Below, in pieces: positions 13,690 to 36,680 of a DNA stretch of 64,000 nt. Each line of letters begins with the position of its first letter. The stretch's first letter is position 1. The notes beneath the pieces are model-generated. The model did not search any database. It was given only the letters and a program-made list of their open reading frames with translations, and was not told where the DNA came from. The translations under genes were made by a program, and so were the position numbers. The stretch lies in the NCBI RefSeq assembly GCF_011397635.1, contig NC_064770.1, positions 20,491,707-20,555,706 on the forward strand. The letters run 5' to 3'. Source of the stretch: Epinephelus fuscoguttatus. Taxonomy: Eukaryota > Chordata > Actinopteri > Perciformes > Serranidae.

Positions 13690-13795
13690 GCCCATGTCTA
13701 CTGTCACGGCTACATATGGGTCTGGACAGAAAACTTGACAGGTTAATGGAGTCATACAACGGATAGGCAGTAATTCTAGTTCATATGGTGTTAAC
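13690..13795. repeat. Dispersed repeat, related copy at 63560-63680
   Basis: TACATATGGGTCTGGACAGA followed by AACTTGACAGGTTAATGGAG and TAATTCTAGTTCATATG matches, with substitutions and one indel, the stretch near 63580-63675 (TACATATGAGTCTGGACAGA, CAACTTGACTGATTCATGGA, AATCCTAGTTTAATAT). It is probably the terminal part of the repeat family at 58735-59455 and 62275-63690. Confidence 0.6.
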
Positions 13796-14216
13796 TCATA
13801 ACAGAAGTAGATCATACTCTAATTTACAGACCCAACAGTTCCCAACATGAGCAAGCACTTTGGGACAACGGCAGAGAAACCTTTAGCAGAACCAGCCTCA
13901 AGCTGGATGTCCTTCTGCCTTGACAGGTTGGGTTGAGAGAGAGAAAGAGATGCACAGCAATAATAATAGCTACAGTGGCTGACTTTATTTGTAAGTACAA
14001 TTGTACATAGATTTTGAGTTTAACCTTTGTTTATCACAGCAGTGGTGGTTTTGCTCATCTCAATGTCACAACCTGGGCATATGCCTATTCACACCCTATA
14101 CAATGTGGTGGCTTGAAAATGCAAACATGAACTTTAAGTACAGTGTTGGGTCAGGAGGAGAAGAGAATGTGTACACCTACCAGTGAAAAAGATCATCCTT
14201 CTCCATACTGAGGATT

Positions 14217-17200
14217 ATGTTTTCATCTGGGATTACAGATGGTAATATTACGATCGCGGCACTGGCTTGGGTCTTAATGGTAATGGGTTAATACTCGGGA
14301 TTTAACTCTATTTAAAAGCCTTCCACCAAGTCGTATCCAGTACACATTTGGAGTAGTGTCAATCGGGATTGTCATCTCCACTGCACATACAATAGTTCCA
14401 TTCAAGAAGCACTGAAAGGACACACCGTCATTTACAGTTATCAGAGTAACTTTCTGTGCTGTTGTACATTTTATTTAGTTTTCACTTGTGGGCTCTTTCG
14501 CTTTTTTTGTATTGTTTTCCACGACTTTCAGCTGCTGAAGCGGACTCAAAATCAGACGCTACCGACACTGCACTGGTAAGACTTTTATGGCAGAACATTA
14601 ATTCCTGTGCTTGCAAGATTTGTTTACATTGATGCCTTATGTTCTTGACCGATGTTTTTATTTGTTGCATATTGTATATTTCTTTTATACATTTGTGTGC
14701 CAAATAGTATTTAGTTCTTGAAAGTGAACAAAAAGGCAAATATTTTAAGATTTTGTATTCATTTTCTTCCATGAACAAGCATTTTATCTCAATTCATTGG
14801 CAAAATAATATTATTATTGGTTACATGTTGCATTCATTGGTCATACATTGGTCCCTGACATGACTTTCAGGACTTTTATTGTGATAGGAAGGTGTGAGAG
14901 CTTTTAGAAATAATTACTTATACACAAAATAAGCGATTGTAAATCAATTAGTCATGCCATGTTACCTTGAATTTGTTGTTTTTCTCACATACAAATGGTG
15001 AACATATTTATTTACTGATAGACTGGGGACCATAGGGATCGCCAAAAAACTGAAAAAACATAGGTAGGTTTTACTTTAACTTCTGTTTTGTTAAAAATGC
15101 ATGTGTTTGGGGAGAACTGAGGATATGACTGAATAAATGAGACTTAGATTAGACTGCATGAGCTGTGTGAGAGTTTGTAGACAGATATTTTTTATAGTTT
15201 TGCGGTCGTCAAACGTGGCACCCAATCTAACAATAAATCAATACGTTTGCTGTTTTCCGAGGAGGCATGCAAAAAAAGTATTCTTTATGAATTCAAGTTA
15301 ATCCAGCATCAACATCTGATATACAAATGGGCATCTTGTGAGTGAAGTGCTCCTTTAAAATTTACATTGGCCAATGAGCCCGAATGATGGAGGACAACTA
15401 TCAAGGATAACACCATCTATAAGTTGTGACTGATTCACTATTTGCTTTTTTTGGCTGATGTTCAAAAGGAGGCCCCAGGGCATGAGCAAATCCTCAACAT
15501 AATGAGTTCCTCACAGCGTGGACCAATGGACGAACAGCATTACTCCTGTCCTGTTAAAACCAGACAGATCAAAACTTCCCCTGCAGGTTAGGACGGCAAA
15601 CACACACAAAAAAACATCTGCATTGTGTGTGTCCTTTTGTAGATTGACTGCTGATTTTTTCACCCCTGCTCCCCACAGGTTCACACTCTGAGGGGCAACA
15701 CCTTGATGAACTGCGGGTGTCACTGCCAGGGTTTAATTACCAGGTACTAGACTAGATGCTGTAAAGGGCTGTAAAAGGCACCTACAGAGGTAGTGTGATG
15801 ATTAATCCATTCAAATGTGACTTGTTTTCTCAGGAACCCGGGAGCCATAACCATCACGGCTCTGCACCTCAGATTTCTCTGACAGAGAGTACACCGGATA
15901 GAAACAGGAAGCTTCTGTTCGTACCAGACAACCAATTACAGGTTCCCTCTGAGCCTGAGCACTCCAAGTCTATAGAGGTCTGTCCTACTGTGCCATTCTA
16001 GTTACTTAATGATTACAGGTTTCTTCCACAGTGCAGTATGTGTAATTAGATGTTGTTTGCCCTCATTTGTTCAAATCTTTGCCTCACTGTGTTTGTTGAA
16101 TAGGAAGAATCACCTGATGAACAACTGAAGTTCATGAATATGATCAGCCGTGGCCAGCGGGGGCGCATGGACGACCAGAGCTGTTCCATTGATCCTAGCA
16201 AGAGTGCACCCTGCACACCCAAACACGCAGACAGAAAGTCTGCTGCAAGTACATCCAACACAGGTAAAAAACTGGCTGTACTTATAAATCTGTCTCTGTA
16301 TATATATATCCAGTGATGTGCTGCAAGTCTTGAAATTGCCTCTTACTTACCATTTCTTCTTGATAGAAATGTAGTACATTGTCTATCATTACACAGCTAT
16401 TTCACCTATTTTCACATTTCATCTTCCCTGGTCCAGATCCTGAATCCTTCTTCAGCCTCTTGGCCAACACTCAGAGCCAACGGCTCGATGACCAGCGGGT
16501 GTCCCTTCCATCACTGCCAGGATTGCAAGGAAAGGAAAATGCCAAATCAACTGCAGAGGGAGATTCAAGCTACCTATGTTACATGGTCTCCAAAGTCCAG
16601 GTTAGTGCTTCCTTTTACAAAGACCAAAGATTTATATATTTTAAAAAGCTGTTGATCGAAAGTACCAGAGTAGTATACAACTCTGGCTTTAAATGTTGCA
16701 CAAATATAAAACTAGAATGTGGGCAAAATATTACACAGATAAAATGTAATTTATAGGATGCTACAAAGCTGTAAACACAGCCATAAATTTGCAGAGGGCA
16801 TTGTCACTCTTCTCAATAGCTTGAGTGTACAGTGCTTCAAAGTCAGTCATGTCATAACATGCCAACATCTTAAAGGGATAGTTTGGAGTTTTTGAAGTGG
16901 GGTTGCATGAGGCACTTATCCATACTCAGTGTGTTACATACAGTGTCGGTCAGCTTGCCTCCAGTTTGGAGAAGCAGGCAGGAGCACCAACGTGGAAACT
17001 CAGCAATATACTGCTCCAGATGGGGTCAGCAGCAAAACTTATTTTAGCCACCTAAAAGACGCCCCACCTAAAAAAAATCAACAGTTTAAGTGGAAGCCAT
17101 ATTCTGAATATTTCCACACTTACAAAAACAGTAATTTAACATTGATGAACACAGGAGCTGCTGCCTCCATCAGTTAGCTTGTTTGTGTGATTGTGTGACA

Positions 17201-20200
17201 TTCAAAAGGTTTAGTTCACATTCACCAAAGTCACACAACAACACACACTAACTGATCGAGGCAGTGGTAGACCAGTAGCTTCTGTGTTTAGCAAGCTAAA
17301 ATTCAGTTGGTTTTTCAGTGGAGTCTGGTGGCTTTGATGAGAACCCACATGGGGAACTGAAGCAATAATCACCTTCCCCATTGTAGCAGGCCATCTGCAG
17401 CAAAGTAAGGATGTGGAAAATGTTCTTAATATAGCATACACTTAAACTTTTTATTCTTCTAGGTCAGGTTACATTGCTTATCTTCTGTGGCAGTACCCCT
17501 GCCTTCTTCTGCAAACTGAGGGCGTGCAGACTGACATCTACTTTATGTCCTACACTTACCATGAATAAGTGCCTCATATGACCCCACAAAGAACAGTTCA
17601 CATGGGACAGCTAATAGCAGTATTTGAAAGCTGTGATACAGTTCAGTGTTGCTTTTTCGGGGCTACTAATCCTATAATCATTTACTTACATGAAGTCATC
17701 ATGAGGCTCTGTGGAACATAATGAGTCAAAGAAATATGCCTCCTGATCAAAATGCTGGTCTAATGCATTTTCAGGGCTCCAGAATGGATGAACAAAGGTG
17801 CTCGCTGCCTCAGCTTTCAAAGCTGGAGACACAATCCCAGTGTTCACCAAAAAAGAATTTGTCTGCATCTGGTTCAGGCGCTCCACGTTCAGCCTCATTC
17901 AGCCCGGGCTCAGACATAGAACGACCAAAGAGTAAAGATAAAGCACCTCAAAAACAGGTATACGGTCTTAGATCTGTGATTTCTCCTCTTGTTTTTGTAT
18001 GTAATTTATGTTGCAGAGTTTTTATTCTCTGACCTTAATATGTCCTGTACATTTTTTCCATCTAGGTCTTGACTTCAGCTGAACAGGAGGAATTTTTTTC
18101 CTTAATGACTCACTTCCAGCGTGAGCGAATGGATGAACAGCGATGTGTCTTAAATGTTAGTCCCCAGTGCACACCCAAACATAAGCCCAGTGAGACCACC
18201 GAGCCCAAAGGTCAGAATGCAAACGTGTTTACCATCTTGTTTTTATTCTTGTGTTTAATGTTGTTACAATGATAATTTCATTGCTCATTTCATATTTGAA
18301 CATGAAATCAATATGTCTCTTTTTTCACTACCCCAGGTCCAGACTCTGAGAAGTTCTTCAGCATGCTTGCCAGCTCTCAGGGCCGAAGGCTTGATGACCA
18401 GCGAGTGTCTCTTCCCTCGTTGCCAGGGATACAGAATGGTGGTAGCACATCAGCGTCAACTGCTGCAGAGAAGGACGCAAGCTACTTGTGTTACATGGTC
18501 TCCAAAGTCCAGGTTGGCCCTATACACAGCATGGTGTAAAGACCATTGTGAAACAGTTTTTTGTTTATTTCATGCCATATGTTTTTATGGAGATGTAGAA
18601 TATATTTAACAGCACATCCAAGTGCTTTGATCCAACATACTCCAATGAATCCTGTTTTCCTCCTACAGGGCTCAAGGATGGATGAACAGAGGTGTTCTGC
18701 ACCACAAATCCTCCAAAATACGGGTACTCCGCGTACCGAGCGCAAAGATCATCCCAGTTCAGATACATCTGAAAAAACTCCCCAAAGGTCTTCCTCCTTA
18801 ACCCGTGCCAAACCTGACAAAAATAGCCAGGTGAAACATCACGCTGCACAATACACAGCTTATTTATTTATCTTTTATGTTTTTTGGGAAACTCATCCCT
18901 TGCAGTCAGATAGATCGGGTTGTTTCATTTTGTCCCCCTGATTGTTTTGAGTCATTGTAAGTTAAGTTATGTGTTTCTTCCTTTACATCTCTATTAGGAG
19001 ATATCTCCAGCTGAGCAGGAGCAGTTCTTCAAAATGATAAGTCATGCCCAAGGCGGACGTATGGAAGAGCAACGTTGCTCTCTACAGCCCAGCAGAAGTA
19101 CACCTGCCACACCCACACACAATGGAAGTGCTTTAAATAATGTCCCCACAGGTCAGTAAAAACACACAGGGCGAGGTCAAACATGTGTCTTCTGTCTCTG
19201 AGACGTCACAGACATAACTCTTGGCTCTCCTTAACAGGTGCAGATGCCGACGCATTCTTTAAATATATTGCCTCCAGTCAGGGGCAACGGCTAGATGATC
19301 AGCGCGTGGCACTCCCCACCCTGCCGGGGATAAGTGGGAATTCTGAAAGAAAGGAAAATGGTGGAAATACAAAGGCTAGAATCTCAGTAAGTTAAACAAC
19401 ATTTATATCATTGGTGGTACAAACACAAGGAATATTGCCAAATGTTGCTAAATTTAGTTCCTTGTTATTTTTATGTCACACTCACAGAAAGCTAATGGTA
19501 TGCAGGGCATGATGTATGTCTGTCAGTATGCAGGCATATTCACCTGTCAACAATACTGTAACTCAAGAACTGTTCATGGCAAAAATGTCCTCCTTGGACC
19601 ACAAGTTGCTCCTATAGAATAGCTTTTAGGGCATCTAGATGTTAACAAATTCAGATATGGTACTCGATTGTAGATATGGAGCATATTTGCACCATCTTTA
19701 CTTTATGTAAAGAAGAAAATATATGTTGACACGGAGATATTTGCTTAATAAACAACCTCATAACTACAATTTATTATGATTTAATAAATAACTGCTGTTG
19801 TGGCAGAATACTTGGCAGCTCAACTGCTTCTCGTTTTACATTTATTCTGCAAGGCTTCTCCACCACACATCACTGTGGCTGAAAGTACACCAACAGCACC
19901 AAGGAAGGACTGTTCCAGACGTACCTCTCAACCCCAGATGACTACTGCAGAGTCTGTCTTCCCCGGAGCTATACCCAAATCTGCTTCATTTACCAACGAG
20001 ACAGAATTTCAGAAGAATTCCACAGCACAGGTAAATTGTTCACCCCAAATGCAACAGTGTCCAGCTTTTAGTGAATTGAATCACCATACCCTATTTCACA
20101 TGTTTTGTGTCTAGGTAACTAATGCAAATGCCATTTTTGAAATGAAAAAAAAAAAAGGCTGCAGTGTCACCACTCAGGGCATTTATGCACTGTCAATGTA

Positions 20201-22056
20201 TGTCCTCTAAAAGTTCTTGTTTTTGCCACTGACAGGCTCAGGTTATTATTATAAGTGACAAAATTATGGGAAGGATCCCTAAAGAGATAGACATTTTTGT
20301 TAAAGAGTAAGATCCTTTTTGCTAAACCAGAAACAGCCCTGAAATCAGAATCACCAATTTCACCTGACTCCATTTAAATAAACATTAATTTTAGCATGAA
20401 AACAGCCAGCATATTTTTCGTTATGAATATCTTTTAATGAGCAGATGGGCTCCACATATAATCAACATCTACATTTAAGGCTCATTTTTCCCAACTTAAT
20501 AATAGTGCACGATACCCTGAGATCAATAAGGGATCAAAAGTAATAGGCACAGAAGTACGATTAAATAAGGTAGTAAAATGAAGTGCAAATACATCAACAC
20601 AAAATGATATGATAAAAAAAAAAAAAAAGAATCACCAAAGTCGCAGGGCTACCCTCCCATACCCACGTCACTTCTCCCACCTCCCTCCACCCGCAGAGGC
20701 CCATCACTCTTAAGTCGTTTCAGTTGCACTACAGTGTGTGCTGGGGTTGGACTGTTGTGCTAGATTTGCAGTTGCAATATATGATATGAAGCATTTCCAG
20801 GTTTTATTAAATTGTTGAAGCCTATCTTTCAGGGCACATCTTATCGTTTCCAAATGGAGTGTGCTAGTTAAATCCTCTAGCCACATCTTAGAGGTAGGGA
20901 CAGTTGTGCTCTTCCATCCATTATGAGGCAATAAGAGAGAAAGCCAGCATATTTTTTATTTGAACATCGTGAAGTAATGGGATTTTTCAATCAAACCAGA
21001 GTTCGCTGATTATTGGAAAGACGTTTCTGGTGAGTTTTATTTTGTTTCTGACAACTTGTGATTTACAAGGATACAGTTACAGTCTATTTAAATGGAGCCT
21101 GGTAGATTTGGTGATGGCGATTTCAGGGCTGTTTCTGCTTAAATAAGAAGAATGTTACTTACTAAACAAAAGGTCGACCTCTGTAGGGATCTTTCCATAA
21201 TGTTGTCAGACACTCTTATTAATAATCTGAACCTGTCAGTGGGAAAAACAAGCACTTTTAGTGGGCGTAAATGGACAGTGCTCAATTGCCCCAAGTGATT
21301 ACAAGCAGCCCATTTTGCCGCTACCAGCTGCAGAACTCTCGCTCAGTACTGACCAATTTCAGAAATTGTTGTTCCCATCAGTCATTTAGTCACAAAACAT
21401 GGGAAAATACAGTCAAGGTTCAAAATATTGAAGGTACCCTTTAAGTGCTTTAAGTTTTTAGAGTCAAGTCTTTGAACTGTTCCGTGCAGGTGACAGTGAG
21501 GGTGTCCATGAGCTTCACACCAGAGCAGGTAAGTTGTGCCACAGCTTGTGTATACTGTCAGGTGTAGACTGTCTCAGTAAAAGACGTGTGCCTTTATCGT
21601 TGCTTATTTGGCTCTTATCTGCTCAAGATACAGAAGAATACCGGCCAACATTGCACATTCCCAGAAGTCTTCCTCACTCTAGGAGCCCCTGGAGATAACC
21701 TTGTGATCCCTCTGAGCCCAGGAGCTGGCCGACCCGTGTCCTTCAACTTAAACCTTGTCCCAAAAGAGGAAGTCAGGTCTAGGCACTGTTCTCCAAGCCA
21801 TGGAAGTCCCAGAAAGAAACACTCCAGGCCATCATCTCCCAACCCAAATGACCAAGGGAGCATGGCCAGCCCCATCACTCCGGACGAAGACTGCTTCTCT
21901 CTGATTGAGAAGGTTCACACAGCCCAGCTGCAGAAAGGGATGGCTCAGGGAGGACAAAAATGGAAAGGGGATGCTGGAAAGGGGAAGGAAAAGGCAGAGC
22001 AAGGAAAGGGAAAGGGGGGTGGCAAGAAAGATAAGAAGGACAGTGGCAATAAGTAA
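14217..22056 (+). CDS. pcp2: PCP2-like multi-GoLoco G-alpha regulator, 16 exons
   Basis: GoLoco motifs bind Gi/Go alpha-GDP and block GDP release. Exons: 14217-14241 (tentative start), 14532-14575, 15469-15586, 15679-15743, 15834-15977, 16104-16263, 16437-16600, 17775-17957, 18066-18210, 18337-18512, 18669-18830, 18998-19151, 19238-19386, 19854-20030, 21490-21528, 21628-22056; 2334 nt, 777 residues, all phases consistent. The core is four copies of an exon triplet: A ([18 protein letters not shown] type), B ([20 protein letters not shown] type) and C (GSRMDEQRC type, joined to [10 protein letters not shown] from B). The A-B order matches mammalian PCP2, which has just two motifs. The C-terminus is Ser/Pro-rich, then Lys/Gly-rich ([12 protein letters not shown]). 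The symbol rests on motif order and the stxbp2 neighbour; GPSM-family proteins also carry GoLoco arrays, but no TPR repeats are seen. The first exon and the 21628 acceptor (alternative 21634) are uncertain. Confidence 0.85.
14945..15360. repeat. Repeat in GoLoco-gene intron 2, same family as 5686-6435
   Basis: AATCAATTAGTCATGCCATG, CCTTGAATTTG, and at the right TGATATACAAATGGGCATCT with GTGAGTGAAGTGCTCCTTTA correspond to the ends of the stxbp2 intron 10 element. No coding capacity is visible. Confidence 0.5.
16870..17605. mobile_element. Non-autonomous DNA element (about 0.7 kb) in GoLoco-gene intron 7
   Basis: The left end has GTGGGGTTGCATGAGGCACT; the right end, in reverse complement, has GTGGGGTCATATGAGGCACT. 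These are near-matching inverted ends. The interior (CAGTTTGGAGAAGCAGGCAG, TTATTTTAGCCACCTAAAAG, GGAGCTGCTGCCTCCATCAG) is familiar as a very frequent teleost repeat. It lies between the exon ending at 16600 and the C exon at 17775. Confidence 0.65.
20690..20945 (-). mobile_element. LINE ORF2 C-terminal relic in GoLoco-gene intron 14
   Basis: On the minus strand a short frame (20710-20931) reads [20 protein letters not shown] followed by WKCFISYI. This resembles the C-terminal end of teleost L1-type ORF2 proteins (LEKIR...FxKxWxPFxxYI), recognised from memory. It is a short inactive fragment inside the 1.46 kb intron 20031-21489. Confidence 0.55.
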
Positions 22057-22464
22057 TAGTCAGGTATATCATGTTGTATATTATTTATTAAGGAAAACAA
22101 TACAGATGAAAAGTGATGTGTCAGTAATTGGCTTGGAAACAATTGATTGAACCATATTTATAAAACTGTATCTGTAGTTTTCATATGCCCACACTAATTA
22201 GAAGCTGTTGCTGTAGTACAACTCAAGTTTATTGTTTTTAATTTCAAGATTGGGTAGGCAATTTGTTGAGGCATTTAATTATTATTCTTCTCTGCTGGAT
22301 GAATGTTCCATAAACATACATATATACATTGTCTATTTTGTTTCAAGCTTAGTGGTGTGGGTGAGAACGCATTGCTTTGCTTTTCCAAATGTAAATGCAA
22401 TGTATACAGTTACTTTGTTAGAGGCTTTATCCAAATACTCTGGCAAAGTCTGGGAAACTATGAT

Positions 22465-22470
22465 AATAAA
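22465..22470 (+). terminator. Probable poly(A) signal of the GoLoco gene
   Basis: AATAAA lies about 409 bases after the stop codon (22054-22056). A second AATAAA at 22827-22832 could serve a longer transcript, but it sits at the edge of a repeat. Confidence 0.45.
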
Positions 22471-22589
22471 AAAAATTTAAACCTGATCACCAAGTCATGT
22501 TTGCTCTTGATTAGTTGAACCATAGAATTCAGACTAGAGCCTCCTTGTAACATTTCATTAATTACAGAGCTATTAATTTACTACAACAC

Positions 22590-22815
22590 CAGGCACTCAT
22601 TCATTCATTCATTTTCTGTGACTGTTTATCCTGTTGGGGGTCGCGGGGGGGCTGGAGCCTACTCCAAATGACACTGGGCGACAGACAGGGTACACCCTGG
22701 ACAGGCCACCAGACTATTGCAGGACTAACACATAGATACAGACAACCATTTACACTTACTCCTATGGGCAAGTTAGAGTCACCAGTCAACTGCAAACCAG
22801 GAACCCTCACACCAA
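22590..22815. repeat. Teleost interspersed repeat (copy 1)
   Basis: It opens with a CATT run, then TTTATCCTGTTGGGGGTCGC, a G run, CACTGGGCGACAGACAGGGT and ACACCCTGGACAGGCCACCA. A second, more 3' copy of the same family lies in MYH-A at 27190-27455. Both share ACATTGGG/ACACTGGGCG and CTACACCCT(A/G)GACAGG. Recognised from memory as very common in fish. Confidence 0.7.
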
Positions 22816-22974
22816 GCACTGTTTTCAATAAAGCAGTTTAAGTTTCTGTTTATTTACTTTTTTAATCCCCTGAGGAGAAATTCAATGTTTTCACTCTTGC
22901 TTGTCAATTACACACAGGTCTGAAAGACACACACATGCACAAACAGGACCTATACATGCACAAAGTGGAGAGAT

Positions 22975-23185
22975 CTCAGAGTAGAGGGTCTTGGCCTTTG
23001 GTCAGGCGCCCCGAGCAGTTGGGGGGGTTGGGTGCCTTGCTCAAGGGCACCTCGGCAGTACCCAGGAGGTGAACTGGCACCTCTCCAGCCACCAGTCCAC
23101 GCTCCATATTTGGTCCGGACAGGGACTCGAACAGGCGACCCTCCGGTTCCCAACCCAAGTCCCTATGGACTGAGCTACTGCGATA
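22975..23185. repeat. Teleost SINE-like repeat with tRNA-like end
   Basis: Contains GGTGCCTTGCTCAAGGGCAC and, at the right, GGGACTCGAACAGGCGACCC and CTATGGACTGAGCTACTGC. The last part resembles the reverse complement of a tRNA-derived head. It is a familiar teleost repeat and shows no independent tRNA fold. Confidence 0.6.
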
Positions 23186-23324
23186 TTATGAGCAATGATT
23201 CGCCAGTTTGCTCTTCATTATTCACACACAGGCTTCTAATACAGTTTCGTGTAACCACTATCAACACTAACTGTGTTATCTAAGTAGTAATAAAGAGAAA
23301 ACAACACTTGAGACATGTTAAACA

Positions 23325-23330
23325 TTTATT
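23325..23330 (-). terminator. Poly(A) signal of MYH-A
   Basis: TTTATT on the plus strand is AATAAA on the coding strand, about 78 bases after the MYH-A stop codon. This short 3' UTR matches the arrangement in MYH-B (44676-44681, also AATAAA). Confidence 0.75.
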
Positions 23331-23407
23331 GAAGATATACAGAAGAAAATTCTCAGAGGCTCATATTGTATGAGCTGTGTTAAAAGGCCTCAGCTGGATC
23401 TTGTATC

Positions 23408-35307
<11,900 letters not shown>

Positions 35308-35780
35308 GATGGCTCCTTAAGTGACTGAGAATAAGGGGAGGTCAGTCATAGTAAGTATCTCTGGTATTTGTTTTAATGAATGTTAACATGCAATTTGAAG
35401 GCCTGTCAGGTGAGGTGTGTTTTGAAAGTGTGGATATCATTTGAAATAATCTATAATTTACCCCCTCTGGTCCCAGCAGAAAACAGTCAGGTCTGTTCTT
35501 TTTATCCTATTAATGAATTGACAAGCATGAGTACATACATTTATAGAGGTTAATCTCTAAAATATACACACACTATTTCTAAAGTTTTTACCAGCAACAC
35601 ATTTCATATAGCACACCCAATAAAAATAAATAAATGAAATTATTAAATGATACTTTTATGCACTGTTGCAAGTACATAACTGAACTACGTACACAACACT
35701 AATCAATGAAAGCTGGTGCACTTACCTGAGCTGGAAGCCTACCAGTTATCACACAGTCCTGAGCAGCCTCTTTTATAGAG
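35308..35780 (-). promoter_or_regulatory. MYH-A promoter and non-coding leader exons
   Basis: Coding strand, from upstream: a TATA box TATAAAA (plus-strand TTTTATA at 35771-35777), then a probable first non-coding exon ending with donor GTAAGT at 35725 (exon about 35726-35750). A possible second leader exon is 35462-35492 (acceptor AACAG, donor GTAAAT). The leader then joins the coding exon through acceptor TTCTCAG, leaving 17 nt (35308-35324) before ATG. MYH-B has the same plan. The transcription start is inferred from TATA spacing. Confidence 0.65.
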
Positions 35781-36519
35781 GCAGCATGTCTTCTCAGTAG
35801 GTGTGCCCTGCTCAGTTTGGTCATACATTCTTGTCCTGTTGTCACTAAGCCTGTGACATTGACTTTTAGATTGATTGATGTTCGCTTGTACTTACTTTTG
35901 TCACTGTTGGTTGGTGCTTAATCTGAATGGTCAAAAAGCACAGTGTCCATAAAATTATTTTTGAAATTATGTGTTTACATACATATCCCATATGACTTCC
36001 AAGCTATTGCACCACATATCTAACAATATATATGCATGCTTACAATACAGTTTATTCACTTTTACAGTATGAAAGACCAACAGCAAAATATTATATTGGT
36101 ACAAATGAATATACTGACATTAATTCAAATATTTATAAATATTGCTGAAGGTAAGAATGATACTTAATATCTAAAGTAAAGATTTGCATGTAAGCTGTAA
36201 AATATACTGGTATGGATTTATGTTTTTTTTTCATTTTTGGGGAAGCCCCAAATCGTCACAGGTGTACAGCTGAAGGACATTTGTCCAATAAAACAGGGTC
36301 AACAATGTCTATAAAACAGGGTCAGAGTCGTTCAGTCAGAAAATAGCAGGACATTCTGGGGGTATATTTTGAGCATTTGTACACTAGATAATATGCTTTC
36401 CATTAACAGACAGATCTGTCACCTACTTGTTTCAATAACAAAATGCTACTTGGTTAATGATCCTCAGTGTTAGTAATAATAATCTTACTGTAGTGTGCTA
36501 TGGCAGGCACAGGCTGTGG

Positions 36520-36680
36520 TCTTGGAGAGGCATGTAAATGTCACTGGTATACAGTTGCAGGATGGCTGCACATCTCAGATGTCTGAAATAAAATTGAGAC
36601 TGAGCACCATTCCATAAAAGCTGCAAAGGGATTACATATCGCCTTGGAATGGAGTGGAAGAACAGTTGCCATCTAGGCAG
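36520..36680. promoter_or_regulatory. Upstream block shared with the MYH-B 5' flank
   Basis: AATGTCACTGGTATACAGTT, CATCTCAGATGTCTGAAATA and AAATTGAGACTGAGC, about 1.2 kb upstream of the MYH-A start codon, align with 57390-57545 upstream of MYH-B (AATGTCACTGGTGTATAGTT, AAATATCTGAAATAAAATT). Surrounding flank aligns much less clearly. It could be a duplicated muscle enhancer or simply the better-preserved part of the duplicated segment. Confidence 0.45.

Larger units (their letters stand above)
12706..14216. other. Intergenic DNA between stxbp2 and the GoLoco gene
   Basis: No supported exon was found. It holds a short ATTC run at about 12741-12760, a perfect inverted repeat (13069-13245) and a dispersed repeat near 13690. 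The promoter of the GoLoco gene may lie in its right part, but no TATA box could be assigned. Confidence 0.6.

Noticed and set aside
13845..13934. Possible first exon for the GoLoco gene starting MSKHFGTTAEKP
   Set aside because: Its donor would leave phase 2, which puts a stop codon in the next exon (14532-14575). The 14217-14241 exon fits the phase and was preferred, though still tentative.
21586..21627. Upstream extension of the last GoLoco exon to an internal ATG
   Set aside because: The 42 bases before 21628 include a plausible acceptor region and the upstream exon joins in phase at 21628 (or 21634), so an independent start is not needed.
22975..23185. tRNA-like end suggesting a tRNA gene
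   Set aside because: Only a degenerate tRNA-derived head within a known type of SINE-like repeat; no full cloverleaf seen.
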